This document shows, one piece after another, positions 1 to 11,900 of a DNA stretch of 64,000 nt. The notes beneath the pieces are model-generated. The model ran no database searches. It saw only the letters and a program-made list of their open reading frames with translations, and was not told the origin of the DNA. The stretch covers positions 2,939,001 through 3,003,000 of the forward strand of contig NC_135556.1 in assembly GCF_964340395.1 (NCBI RefSeq), written 5' to 3'. Position numbers and translations under genes: made by a program. The stretch comes from Glandiceps talaboti (lineage: Eukaryota > Hemichordata > Enteropneusta > Spengelidae). Position 1 is the first letter of the stretch. Each line of letters opens with the position of its first letter.

Positions 1-1488
1 GTTCATCTAATAAATATAGTCATGAATTGATGTAAATTGTTCATCTAATAAATATAGTCATGAATTTATGTATATTGTTCATCTAATAAATAAAGTCATG
101 AATTGATATAAATTGTTCATCTAATAAATATAGTCATGAATTTATGTATATTGTTCATCTAATAAATAAAGTCATGAATTGATATAAATTGTTCATCTAA
201 TAAATAAAGTCATGAATTGATATAAATTGTTCATCTAACAAATATAGTCATGAATTGATGTATATTGTTCATCTAACAAATATAGTCATGAATTGATGTA
301 TATTGTTCATCTAATAAATAAAGTCATGAATTGATATAAATTGTTCATCTAATAAATATAGTCATGAATTTATGTATATTGTTCATCTAATAAATATAGT
401 CATGAATTGATATAAATTGTTCATCTAATAAATATAGTCATGAATTTATGTATATTGTTCATCTAATAAATAATGTCATGAATTGATATAAATTGTTCAT
501 CTAATAAATATAGTCATGAATTGATGTAAATTGTTCATCTAATAAATATAGTCATGAATTGATGTATATTGTTCATCTAATAAATAAAGTAATGAATTGA
601 TATAAATTGTTCATCTAATAAATATAGTCATGAATTGATGTATATTGTTCATCTAACAAATATAGTCATGAATTGATGTATATTGTTCATCTAATAAATA
701 AAGTCATGAATTGATATAAATTGTTCATCTAATAAATATAGTCATGAATTTATGTATATTGTTCATCTAACAAATATAGTCATGAATTGATGTATATTGT
801 TCATCTAATAAATATAGTCATGAATTGACTATATTGTTCATCTAATAAATATAGTCTTGAATTGATGTAAATTGTTCATCTAATAAATATAGTCATGAAT
901 TTATGTGTATTGTTCATATAATAAATATAGTCATGAAGTGATGTAAATTGTTCATCTAATATAGTCATGAATTCATGTATATTTTTCATCTAATAAATAT
1001 AGTCATGAAGTGATGTAAATTGTTCATCTAATATAGTCATGAATTCATGTATATTTTTCATCTAATAAATATAGTCATAAATTGATGTATATTGTTCATT
1101 TGATAACTATAGTCATGAATTGATGTGTATTGTTCATCTGATAAGTATAGTCATGAATTGATGTTTATTGTTCATCTAATAAATATAGTCACGAATTGAT
1201 GTAAATTGTTCATCTAATAAATATAGTCACGAATTGATGTAAATTGTTCATCTAATAAATATAGTCATGAATTGATGTAAATTGTTCATCTAATAAATAT
1301 AGTCATGAATTTATGTGTATTGTTCATCTAATAAATATAGTCATGAATTGATGTAAATTGTTCATCTAATAAATATAGTCATGAATTTATGTGTATTGTT
1401 CATATAATAAATATAGTCATGAATTTATGTAAATTGTTCATCTAATAATATAGTCATGAATGGATGTATATTTTTCATCTAATAAATA
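1..1488. repeat. 38-bp AT-rich satellite array
   Basis: About 39 head-to-tail copies of a 38-bp unit that starts GTTCATCTAATAAATATAGT and continues with CATGAATTGATGTAAATT. The array is already in progress at base 1, so its left end is outside the window. Variants (AATATAG or AATAAAG, TTGATG or TTTATG) recur in blocks, which suggests multi-unit duplication. Units near 950-1080 are shortened or mutated, and those from about 900 rightwards are the most diverged. No coding sense is visible. Confidence 0.97.
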
Positions 1489-2419
1489 TTCATGTCTACC
1501 AAGAACCATGATGCAATAGTGAAGCACTGAAAGAACTTTAATATAGATGAACAAATTTCAATTTGATGGTTCTTGGCAGCGAAGCGAAAAATGATGTGAG
1601 GTGAAATCATGAAATGACTCTCTTAAGAACCAAAGTTTATAAAAATATGTTTATTTCCTGGAGTGGTGTTGGCCTTAAAATGATCAAAACTGTGGCAACT
1701 AAGGTGTTGTTTACAGAAATCAAACAAACAAACAAACAAACAAACAATGACACACACAGGGCAACTATAGAGAAAAAAATATACCAGCACATAATGATAA
1801 CTATTAGATGTACAGTGCATTGTGAAAATTTATTGTAGTATTTGTTTCCATAGAAACACTGATATTATTCATTGCAATACATGCTGTAGTCTTTTTAATT
1901 TTGGATTTGATTTAGCATGTATTATTGTTTTCAAACTATATTATCAGGTTGATAAAGGTAAACCCTGGACACAATGACAGATTCAGCCACAGAGACAGCT
2001 GGATTAGTTTGGGTTTCTTTGATATTGCTAGCATATCCCAATCCTTTGTCCAGCGGCAATAATGACAAACCAATTACGTACGAATGAACCTTTAATGGCG
2101 GATAGGCATAAAGTACAAAACAAAGGAAAGAGAAATAATGAACACACGAACTAGGGTTCATATGACATATAACCTAGGTCGTTGTGGGATGGCGCAGAGT
2201 AGTCCAACCATAAATGACACCAATGTAACAAATCATTTGGGTACGACATTACTAATCACCTTAACAGTGAAAGTAAGTAAGTTTGTAGTGAACTTAATGT
2301 TATCTCCCTATAATTACATCCAGCCATCTGTCCATCCATCCAGCCAGCCATCTGTACAGATATGCACACTCAAACACACATGCACGGACGCAAGCATGCA
2401 TGCACACATGCATGAGCAT

Positions 2420-2457
<38 letters not shown>

Positions 2458-2710
2458 GCATGCACTCATTATGTAACTTATTTAACTCACCAAAGCTTAT
2501 GTATATAATCAAAGCTTTGACAGGACAGCATTTTTTCCAAGTGACAGTGTTTCTGCTACATTTTTTTCCGGTGCGTACATACGGCCAGACACCCAGTCTT
2601 GGTGAAACACATATTTCTATAAAGATATATATAAAACTTATAGCCCGAGAAAATCTTATTTTAAGGGACCTATTCCAACACCATCCAAATTTGTATAATT
2701 GAAATTGTAA
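1489..2710. other. Non-coding stretch with simple repeats
   Basis: No gene is recognisable. An 11-bp inverted repeat (1499-1509 with 1566-1576) sits at the edge of the satellite. A short (CAAA)n tract lies near 1723-1746 and a (CA)n tract at about 2419-2453, flanked by CATGCA-rich sequence. The open frames crossing the CA tract are low-complexity artefacts. Confidence 0.6.
2419..2453. repeat. (CA)n microsatellite
   Basis: An uninterrupted CA dinucleotide tract of about 17 units. Confidence 0.95.
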
Positions 2711-2859
2711 ACTGATATTCTTGGGCACGAACTAACTTACTTACGTATCATTTGTACAAGGTACTATTACAGTTGCACACGTACACACCATTACAGAATG
2801 CCTCTTGCAAGGAAACACCTTTTTAAAAATCGTTCGTTCCAACAGCTGTGTCTATTGTT

Positions 2860-3012
2860 AAACTCACTGTAAAGTCCTTTTAAACTCACTGTATGTATAT
2901 GTATATATTGTACTTGTGTAAATTGTGTTTTGAGCCGAAAGACAAATTTCCGGATAATAAAGTTATTGAATTGAATTGAATTGAATTGAACAGACAGACA
3001 GACAGACAGACA
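2860..3012 (+). mobile_element. LINE 3' tail with (TTGAA)n end, then (CAGA)n
   Basis: The stretch containing GCCGAAAGACAAATTTCCGG, then ATAATAAAGTTATTG and several TTGAA units, looks like the 3' end of a CR1/L2/Rex-type non-LTR retrotransposon. Such elements end in a short tandem pentamer after an AATAAA-like motif. A CAGACAGACAGA tract follows directly. No reverse-transcriptase coding sequence is attached, so this is a 5'-truncated copy. The left limit is a guess. Confidence 0.6.
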
Positions 3013-4160
3013 TACAGACAGACAGAGAAAAAATATTTATACACTGGAAACAATTGAAGTGTTTACCACTTGACATGATCAGATATAGTGCTGGTGGCGA
3101 AGTTGAAATAGCCGCCAAGAGTGTGCCGAGGATTGTGAGATATATAATCAATTTCCGTCATGCAGTCCAACTTCCGTCAAGCAAAAAGAAAGTTTTGTCC
3201 TCGCATATTAATGTTTCGTTCCCAAACATTAATGTTGCATCCTGTGTTAAGTAAATCTCGTCGATAAGAAAAGGAGGTTGTATGGTGACAAATGTTGTTT
3301 CTGCAGTCAGAGTATAAGATTGTAATGGATTTAAATTCATATTCCGGCTTGACATTTAAATACTTTTTCCACAAATTAAATTTAGAGTTTTTTTCACGAA
3401 AACTTGGTTAACTGCTCTAAGGATTAATAGTTTGCAATGAGGTATTTTAAGTCTTGTTAGAAAACTTTAGAAAAAACGGTTCTAATGTTTCAAACATTGC
3501 ACCAACAACTAAACATTTTATCCCGCAACTTAAATAGTATCACTCGAAAATAAAGTTTGGGCCACACGAATAAATTTTTTTGTTTCGCAAATTAATTTTC
3601 TGCTCTGTAAAAAGAATTTGTCACAGAAATTGTAGGTTTTTGCTTTGATATTTCTATATTGACCAAAGAAATTAATGTTTTGTCATATGAAATAAAAGTG
3701 TTATCCTTTTATTAAATATTTTGCCATCAAAAATCAATTATTTATAGCACAAATTTAGTTTTCATCTGTCACCTGTGGGCCGCCGTAATTATGACTGTTT
3801 ATTATTACCTTTACGTCGCATTATTTTAACTTAAAAGATCATAAATGTTATTAAGTCAATGTATTTCGAAAAATAAGATGAATTAATTACACATTTATTT
3901 GTAAATTTATAGATGGATGAATGTGTACAAAAAAAAAAAGACGCATGTGCGTATATGCATAAAAAGTTAGCTATTTATAGAATGCCGATATCATTCCGAT
4001 CCACAGATGATCATGGCACGCACTTCCACAACACTAGTCACCTGTACACAAATATATAGATGTAGGGAACATGTGGTTTCTTGCATCTAGCCAGTCAAGT
4101 CGCACATTCTCGATCTCTCAAAAAAGAGATCGAGTTTCCATGCTACTTGGAAATCAATGT
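3013..4160. other. AT-rich non-coding stretch
   Basis: No gene is seen. Between about 3170 and 3760 short motifs such as ATTAATGTTT and TTTTGTC recur loosely, possibly an old decayed tandem repeat. A perfect 10-bp hairpin is present at 4109-4134 (CTCGATCTCT with AGAGATCGAG, loop CAAAAA). Confidence 0.5.
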
Positions 4161-4189
4161 CCGGTGTTCAATGTGTTCAATGTTTATGA

Positions 4190-5576
4190 ACGCGGTTTTG
4201 TTGTCTTCTTATTCCTACAATCAACAGTTTGACTAGTCTATCAACTCAGTTTTGTTGTCTTCTTAATCCTACAATCAACAGTTTGCTACTCTATCAACTC
4301 AGTTTTGTTGTCTTCTTAATCCTACAATCAACAGTTTGCTAGTCTATCAACTCAGTTTTGTTGTCTTCTTAATCCTACAATCAACAGTTTGACTAGTCTA
4401 TCAACTAAGTTTTGTTGTCTTCTTAATCCTACAATCAACAGTTTGCTAGTCTATCAACTCAGTTTTGTTGTCTTCTTAATCCTACAATCAACAGTTTGAC
4501 TAGTCTATCAACTCAGTTTTGTTGTCTTCTTAATCCTACAATCAACAGTTTGACTAGTCTATCAACTCAGTTTTGTTGTCTTCTTAATCCTACAATCAAC
4601 AGTTTGCTAGTCTATCAACTCAGTTTTGTTGTCTTCTTAATCCTACAATCAACAGTTTGCTAGTCTATCAACTCAGTTTTGTTGTCTTCTTAATCCTACA
4701 ATCAACAGTTTGCTAGTCTATCAACTCAGTTTTGTTGTCTTCTTAATCCTACAATCAACAGTTTGACTAGTCTATCAACTCAGTTTTGTTGTCTTCTTAA
4801 TCCTACGATCAACAGTTTGCTAGTCTATCAACTCAGTTTTGTTGTCTTCTTAATCCTACAATCAACAGTTTGCTACTCTATCAACTCAGTTTTGTTGTCT
4901 TCTTAATCCTACAATCAACAGTTTGCTACTCTATCAACTCAGTTTTGTTGTCTTCTTAATCCTACAATCAACAGTTTGCTAGTCTATCAACTTGGTCTTG
5001 TTGTCTTCTTAATCCTACAATCAACAGTTTGCTAGTCTATCAACTCGGTCTTGTTGTCTTCTTAATCCTACAATCAACAGTTTGCTAGTCTATCAACTCG
5101 GTCTTATTGTCTTCTTAATCCTACAATCAACAGTTTGCTAGTCTATCAACTCAGTTTTGTTGTCTTTTTAATCCTACAATCAACAGTTTGCTAGTCTATC
5201 AACTCGGTCTTGTTGTCTTCTTAATCCTACAATCAACAGTTTGCTAGTCTATCAACTCAGTTTTGTTGTCTTCTTAATCCTACAATCAACAGTTTGCTAG
5301 TCTATCAACTCGGTCTTGTTGTCTTCTTAATCCTACAATCAACAGTTTGCTAGTCTATCAACTCAGTTTTGTTGTCTTCTTAATCCTACAATCAACAGTT
5401 TGCTAGTCTATCAACTTGGTCTTGTTGTATTCTTAATCCTACAATCAACAGTTTGCTAGTCTATCAACTCGGTCTTGTTGTCTTTTTATTCCTACAATCA
5501 ACAGTTTGCTAGTCTATCAACTTGGTCTTGTTGTCTTCTTAATCCTACAATCAACAGTTTGACTAGTCTATCAACT
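4190..5576. repeat. 53/54-bp minisatellite
   Basis: About 26 copies of a unit beginning CAACTCAGTTTTGTTGTCTT and ending GTTTGCTAGTCTAT. One subtype carries GACTAG and is 54 bp. A second, CTCGGTCTTG or CTTGGTCTTG, appears only from about 4990 rightwards and alternates with the original, showing local homogenisation. Non-coding. Confidence 0.97.
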
Positions 5577-5589
5577 TGCCTACCCTTCC

Positions 5590-6345
5590 CACTTTTCATT
5601 TCGCTCTTGTTATGGGCATGGTCCTGTTGCTAGGCATATTTGCATACGTACCCTTTTTGCATTTGTATTCACTTACCTACCAATCCTTGTTTTTATCTTT
5701 GTAATATGTATCGTCATTCACTGTTGGTAAGGGTGTGGTCATGATTGCAAGGGCCAATTGTGTCAAAATGTATTCAACAATAACTGCAGAATAACTCCTC
5801 CAGAAACATCCCACCAAGTTTCAACCACATTCACCGGCAGTTTCAAGACATAAGTTTTTAGACCGAAATTTACATTTTTACACCTAATTTGCATATCACT
5901 GATGGGATCATCACGTTGTGAATACATCTTCATCTACACATGCCTAGATGCGTCCACGGCAAATTTCATCTCAATCTGCTCAGTAATTTTGGAATTATAG
6001 AATTTTCACCAAAAAGACAATTTTTAGACCTAATTCACTGATGGGATCATCTTAATCTAACACCAATAAGAATGTTCCCATAAAGTTTCAGCCCAATCAA
6101 CTCAATTATTTTTGCATTATAGCTTTTTCATTAAAAAAAGGACACATTTTAGCCCTAATTTACATCTCACTTATGGGATCATCATGTCATGTACAATTCT
6201 TAATCCAAACACTCCTTAGAACATTGCCACAAAATGTAAGCCAAATCTGCCCAAGAGTTTTGGAGTTTAAGTGTTGTGACCAAAATAACACACATCTTAA
6301 CTAGACACTAAAATGTAACACCAAACTACAAGACAATCAGTATGG
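5590..6345 (-). repeat. Dispersed repeat family, copy 1
   Basis: Contains repeated diverged segments around TGATGGGATCATC, with 'TTTTGGAATTATAG' and 'CATATCACTGATGGGATC' motifs, plus an end segment reading GGGCATGGTCCTGTTGCTAG. The reverse complement of these motifs occurs at 26030-26760 and 61490-62440 in the same relative order. It is therefore an interspersed element with internal imperfect tandem structure (about 120-130 bp). No protein is evident and the class is unknown. Confidence 0.75.
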
Positions 6346-6950
6346 CAGTTTTTTGAGTTTAAGTCATTCACACACACACACACACACACACAGTCAGATA
6401 GACACTGTACCATTAGTTGTGCTAAAAACTATATTTCCTTGTGAATACTTGGTTGTTATTGCACAACTGAACATGAAACAGTTAATACTGTATATCAAGA
6501 AAGAAGACAACTGTTTATTGACAAGGCATAGTTATATTTAGTTATATGTATGTCATAAAAAGCATGGTTGATCAATTTCAAACTGCAGATAAACAGACAT
6601 CAATAATTTACTCCCATTTGGGGCTCTTAACACCTGCCCTTATTCTTCCAGATAAGGCGAGTAACTCCACCTCTGTTTTTGTGTGATTTGCATAGACTTG
6701 TTCATCTCATGTCTGATTGTTGCACAAAATCACAATGGTCATATAACATACGTACAAACAGTTCATATAAGAACCAGTCATTTTTTTTTTATCTCACCTT
6801 GATGATGATCCTTATCAGAATGACAAAATTCCATGGTCATACTTGACCTCTAGGTAGCAGTATAGTGGTTGATCATACCTTCTGATGAGGTCCATTGATC
6901 AACCCAATCTGATTAAAATCTGATGTAGTGAAACTGAAAGCGGCTAGATG
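6346..6950. other. Non-coding stretch with (CA)n
   Basis: A (CA)n tract at about 6369-6393 is the only clear element. The 62-codon frame across it is not supported as a gene. Confidence 0.5.
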
Positions 6951-7237
6951 TCTTTATTTACCTTTATTTTCATTGTTTTGTGTTGTTTGTTTTATTCTGG
7001 CTGAGTCAACAATTCACTACATCTTTTGATACCTCTAGTCATCTGAAATACATCTGTCTGACAGAATAACTATCCATCTTTCAAGATATTCAATTAAATC
7101 AAGGTGGTGTACACCGAACACTGTTGGAAAACATTCCCCTGAACTTTAAATGTAGACTGACTTACACAGCATGGAAATAAAATAATATTATAAATTCTAT
7201 TTACAGGTGAAGGGAAGACAATATGTCTATAAATAAT

Positions 7238-7268
<31 letters not shown>

Positions 7269-7437
7269 TATTATCTACTCTCAAGAACAAATTTGAAAGA
7301 AACAATACATCTTCTGCACATATAATTGATTTACTTTGTTGTCTTTCTTTGTATTGATACATGCATACATGTTTGGCAGAGTAGCCTGTAGAGTCAAGGC
7401 AACAGTCTCCAAAGTTACAAAAATTTACATGACTGGT
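6951..7437 (-). other. Presumed 3' untranslated and downstream region of the zinc-finger gene
   Basis: This lies just downstream (minus strand) of the zinc-finger stop codon. It holds a (CA)n tract at about 7239-7261. Minus-strand AATAAA hexamers occur near 6950-6970 and again exactly at the stop codon, so the 3' end could be very close to the stop or about 480 bp further on. Confidence 0.4.
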
Positions 7438-9759
7438 TTATTTGCAATGCTTTAACTTCATATGTGATATTAAATTGTCTTTTTTGGCACACCTATAAGA
7501 ACAGTACTTACACTTGTTTGGCTTGACACCTGTGTGAACTCTAATGTGCTCTATCAGCTTACTTATTGACTTGACTTGAAACTCACACAATTCACACTTA
7601 TACCTGCCACCAGTGGCACCCTTTTTATGTTGTTGCATATGCTCATTTTTTGCAGCTAATGAAAGGAACTCTATTTGACAAAGTTTACAACTCATGTGCA
7701 GGGACAGTTTGCTTGATTTTTTCTTGACTTCTCCAAAATACACACCTGTCAGAGACTTTTGGATGCCCTTCTCAATTTTTTGGGAAACTTTGTTCGGTAA
7801 TTCATTTTTTGTAATTACATGTACGTCATTTTTAGTTGTTTTCTTAGATTCATTTTTGTTTCCTTCACTTTTTCTAATACCTTCTGCATCAAACTTTGTG
7901 CTCTTTTCAAAGGTTTGATGTGTGTTATCTTGTTTTGAATGTTTTCGTTTTATATGAGTCTGTAAATTATCAATCCGCCCGCAAGAATAATGACAAAAGT
8001 CACATTTGTATGGCCGTTCATTTGTATGTGTTCTCCTATGTTGCATAACCTTCTGAGTGGTGAAGAACTCAGCTCCACATATGTCACACATATAACCATT
8101 GTCTACCCTGTGGAGCTGCATGTGGGCTCCAAGGGCATCTGTATCTGTACAGTCTGTTCCACAGATCTTACAGCTGAACATCACTCTATTATTATTACAA
8201 GACTTACTCTTCTTGTGAGCAACTAATGCTTTTTCAACAGTACAGGTATAAGAACATTTGTCACATGTGTAGAATTTCTTACTGATTTTATCACATCTTT
8301 CAACAAAATGAGTCCTCTGATGTGTGCTGAATATCTCACTTTCTGTGGTATAAAAATCACATATCCTACAAAGAAAGTTTCCCTTTTCTTCACTTGGGTG
8401 AGTTTTTTCTTTTCCACATGATACCATGTGTCTCTGCAACATTTTCTTACTCAGCAAGTACTTTTCACATGTCAAACATTGGAATTGTTTTTGGCCGGAT
8501 TTCTTTTGATACTCAATGTTAGTGTTGAGGTACAGTTTCTGACATTTTTCATTGGGCACATCCCTGGATTCACTTATCTTGTCCAGTTCCAGATAATCTT
8601 CGTCCTCTCCTGGCTCAGTTCCTGTAGTTTTTAAAGCAACCACATCAGTATTCTCCTTCTTGCGTTTTCTTTTCTTACATTGTTGTTTAGCTTTAGATGG
8701 TACACTGTCAGAGTTGATGTGACTAATGCTTTGTCCTATAACACTTGCTGTACAATTACTTTCAACTTCATCATGTGACTTGACTTTTCGTTTCTTTGTT
8801 GTTGACTGTACTTCTGTTGGATGTGATTTCTGAAACTGTCTTTCTTTAAGATAGTTCTCATCTTTGTTAGGACTGTCCTTCTCAAATGTAAAGTTATTAT
8901 TTACAGCTATATTAATAGGCTGGTCAGCAGAGTTTTCAGAATATACTGGGAATGTTGTGGCTGGTAGAACAAGAACTCTAGGAGAATCCCCACCTACACC
9001 CCATGACATTGGTTTCTTATTAGGACTAGGTTGTTCAGTTGTTACATGTGATTGCACAGTTTCCATATCAACAAGATGGTCAGTATCTGCTATGACTAAA
9101 GATTCACCTTCTTGTTCTTGTTCTTGATTTTCACTGATGTCGACATCAACAACTTCAGTGAGGTCTATTACAACCTCTGCCTCACAGACATCAAGATGAA
9201 AAACTACCATGTCCTGAGTAGTAGTTTCCACTTCAGTTCCCAACACTGGTTCCTCTTCTAAGCTTTCAACAAAAGGATCCACCACTCCACTCAAGTTTCT
9301 TGGTACACTATCATTTGTCATGTCTTGGCTATCACTTGCATTTAACATTTCCTCTACCAGGTTCATAGTGTCATTTTCTGTTTCATCGGTTCCTTGTTCT
9401 CCTTGTAATTCTTCTTCTTCTGCCTTACTTTCTATACATGCGGGATGATTAGCTGCACCATATTCTTGAATGCTTGTGTCTTTTAATTTGACTTCAACCA
9501 TGGAACTGTCTGCCAACACAGCTGACTGTAACTCTTTTCCTGTAATATTTTCATGATGATGAGATGACATGAATTCTTCAATGTTTTCATTATCATCTTC
9601 TTTGACTTCCATCACTGAACTATCTGACACTACATCTGTACCACTAGTATGTCCAGCTTGGATTTCTCCACCTGATCTATTTATTTGATCACAGTGGGAT
9701 GACAAGTATTCTTGAGTTGTCTCTTCTTTGACTTCCATTACAGAATTTCCAGACATCAT
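7438..9759 (-). CDS. C2H2 zinc-finger protein (9 fingers), probable transcription regulator
   Basis: A 773-residue protein in one uninterrupted coding exon. Residues 1-420 are acidic and low in structure. They include three successive copies of an N-terminal module built on SVMEVKE (near residues 6, 48 and 84), each followed by a short acidic stretch ending in SSH or ANH; VKEE and VKED fit the SUMO-site pattern. Basic clusters KKRKVK and KKRKRKK look like nuclear localisation signals. The C-terminal part holds nine finger-like CxxC...H...H/C units: six in a row from about residue 424 to 603 (the first and third are C2HC), an 85-residue lysine-rich spacer, then three more from about 689 to 771. 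TNERPYKC and TGVKPNKC are canonical Kruppel-type linkers, a sign of DNA binding. No KRAB, BTB or ZAD domain is visible. I cannot assign an ortholog; spaced clusters of this kind occur in several ZNF and REST-like families. The start is the first of two adjacent Met codons. Confidence 0.92.
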   Translation of the reverse strand: MMSGNSVMEVKEETTQEYLSSHCDQINRSGGEIQAGHTSGTDVVSDSSVMEVKEDDNENIEEFMSSHHHENITGKELQSAVLADSSMVEVKLKDTSIQEYGAANHPACIESKAEEEELQGEQGTDETENDTMNLVEEMLNASDSQDMTNDSVPRNLSGVVDPFVESLEEEPVLGTEVETTTQDMVVFHLDVCEAEVVIDLTEVVDVDISENQEQEQEGESLVIADTDHLVDMETVQSHVTTEQPSPNKKPMSWGVGGDSPRVLVLPATTFPVYSENSADQPINIAVNNNFTFEKDSPNKDENYLKERQFQKSHPTEVQSTTKKRKVKSHDEVESNCTASVIGQSISHINSDSVPSKAKQQCKKRKRKKENTDVVALKTTGTEPGEDEDYLELDKISESRDVPNEKCQKLYLNTNIEYQKKSGQKQFQCLTCEKYLLSKKMLQRHMVSCGKEKTHPSEEKGNFLCRICDFYTTESEIFSTHQRTHFVERCDKISKKFYTCDKCSYTCTVEKALVAHKKSKSCNNNRVMFSCKICGTDCTDTDALGAHMQLHRVDNGYMCDICGAEFFTTQKVMQHRRTHTNERPYKCDFCHYSCGRIDNLQTHIKRKHSKQDNTHQTFEKSTKFDAEGIRKSEGNKNESKKTTKNDVHVITKNELPNKVSQKIEKGIQKSLTGVYFGEVKKKSSKLSLHMSCKLCQIEFLSLAAKNEHMQQHKKGATGGRYKCELCEFQVKSISKLIEHIRVHTGVKPNKCKYCSYRCAKKDNLISHMKLKHCK

Positions 9760-10740
9760 GAAGTCCAGTTTCTACCTTTTATGATCCTTGATTGATATTT
9801 GTAAAGTTATATAGTATACCAGTACTGTACCTGTTAACCTTGATGCAGTCACAAACCATCATTAGATATCAAATCTAAAAAGGAATAAATAAAGTACACT
9901 GATTTAACTTTGTACAAATAATCTTCATCTTTCAACATCACCTTTCAACATGAATCTATGGAAGTATATTCTAACTCGTGTCACACAAAAGAGCACAGTT
10001 GCATAATACTGTATAAAAGATTAATATACTTGATTTTTATAAAAAATTTATTCAAATAAAGCAAAAATCCTGTCAAAGTTGCGCAAGTCTAGTCATGGGC
10101 TTTGATGTACAGAACTAAATTATATAAACATGATATACATAAAATCTCAATGCAAACAATGTATAAGGCCAGATGTCAACCCAACATTTTCCAAGGTGTT
10201 TTTGTCTTGTCAAAGGAATGAAGGTGCATGTATTTTGAAAGGTTTTCCAGTGTGAATGGGTTACTGTTTTCAAAGCATAATGCACTTCCAGTCACATGCT
10301 GTCCAGAGAGGAATAAAACATGGGGATATATTTAATTAGTTTGAGAAGGCTCTAACTTGAGGTCAGATATACTAGTAATTGGTCAGTATCGTGACTCCAT
10401 TCTCAATCTCAGTAACAGATATAACGTCTCTCAAACTTACTAGTAACTAGAAAAAATGAAAAACAATTTTGAGGGCATTATCCTCTAGTACAAAACGTAA
10501 ACATTGCATTACACTTTTTACAATGCATCTATGGTAACCTTTGACCCCATAAAGATGGCGTCTCTCCTTGTGAAAGACGTCATCAGGATCAGGAGCAAAT
10601 CCCATCAAAATTATTATGTTTGCTAAATGAAATCGTGCTTGCACTAAATATATTTCATACACTGGAAGAAAACGTCCTTTTTCAATCAAGTAAATAAAAA
10701 TACAAGTTCTCAATATGCAAAGGATCTAGGAATATTATAA
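9760..10740 (-). other. Probable 5' intron or leader of the zinc-finger gene
   Basis: On the minus strand, ATAAAAGGTAG precedes the start codon by 14 nt and could be a weak 3' splice site. A GG/GTAAAA donor-like site lies near 10752. This would place a non-coding first exon around 10760-10950. No protein is recognisable here; the 88-codon minus frame at 10447-10713 has no family features. Confidence 0.35.
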
Positions 10741-11900
10741 TAGCATTTTTACCCTTTTCGCGATGTCGGCCGGACACAACAATATTCCTCAATTTTTCCG
10801 AGGTGCAGTCACTTCTTTGGGCGTCGCGATTACAAAATGATACTTAAAATCCACGCTGACACGGTACTCCAGCGATTCTTAGACATATGCGATTCCATTT
10901 TCAGTAAATTAACACACCAGGTGTCGGCAACATGGTCACATCAGAAACGACCTTTGAGATTATTCCATTATTTCAGAGGGGAAAGGATAATCAAATGAGG
11001 GATAGTGTGTAAAATGCCCTCAAATTTCATAAACAATAAGATGATTTTTGGAGCGAGACATAAATAACTTGTCTTTTTACATTGTTTAATATGGTTCCTT
11101 TCAACAAGTGATTTTACAAAAGTTACGTATATTTATCACGTCACCCTGAGCACCTACTATACAAATATATAGTTACATGTAACAATGCTGCGAGATCATA
11201 CCCATCAAATCAACAGAGAATATTGGCCAGTGAAAGTATTCAGAGATAATTTACTTACGTTTCGCCAATATCGTTTCAACTAAAAAAATATTATTTATAA
11301 ATATGATTTTAACGGGTAAATGTAAACGGTCGACGGTATGTACTTCTAGCTATGTGCATTTATGATAGTTTTTAACGTGGGAGTGTGAATAGATTTTGGA
11401 ACAGCAATAAAGGAACGGCGACAAGGAAATCCCTGCCACCGAAATCTGGCTGCGATATATTGAACATAGGACTTCCACATGTGGGATAGTGTAAATTTAA
11501 ACACCTTAAAGCCTGAATAACTCTAGAGCCGTTAACAATCGTAAGTATGTTTTACACCCATTGCGAAGAATACAGTAGTTATTTTTCCACCAGCTTGATA
11601 TCAGCGATATTCATATATTTAGTACGAGTAACTTGCATTACTAGGCCCTGTCCGCCCACTATAGCACTGAAGTGTCCCGTTCACAAAATCAGTGTCGTTC
11701 CTCTCCGAGGCTCTGTTTCTGGTCTGTTTGGCAGGTTTCTTTGAGAGAATGAACAGCCTCTACATTAACTAAACACATCTGGACACAACCATTGAAGTGT
11801 TTATGAAAATATGTCGTAGTTGTTTGTGTAATTTCGAAGTGTATTGTAAGTAGGCGTCGAGGTCAGTCCTCAAAATGGAGGATTGTTGAAATTGTGGTTA
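10741..11900. promoter_or_regulatory. CpG-richer zone, candidate promoter region
   Basis: CG dinucleotides (TTCGCGATGTCGGCCGG near 10758; several between 11300 and 11900) are denser here than in the flanking AT-rich DNA. The zone lies just upstream of the minus-strand zinc-finger gene. On the plus strand GTATT/GTAAGTAGG near 11842 is a strong donor-like site, so a divergent plus-strand first exon is conceivable. No TATA box or start site can be fixed. Confidence 0.3.

Noticed and set aside
1-1488. CRISPR-like direct repeats
   Set aside because: Units are contiguous with no unique spacers, and the DNA is animal nuclear. The same holds for every other array here.
8223-9127. Short frames inside the zinc-finger gene on both strands
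   Set aside because: Shadows of the 773-residue coding frame.
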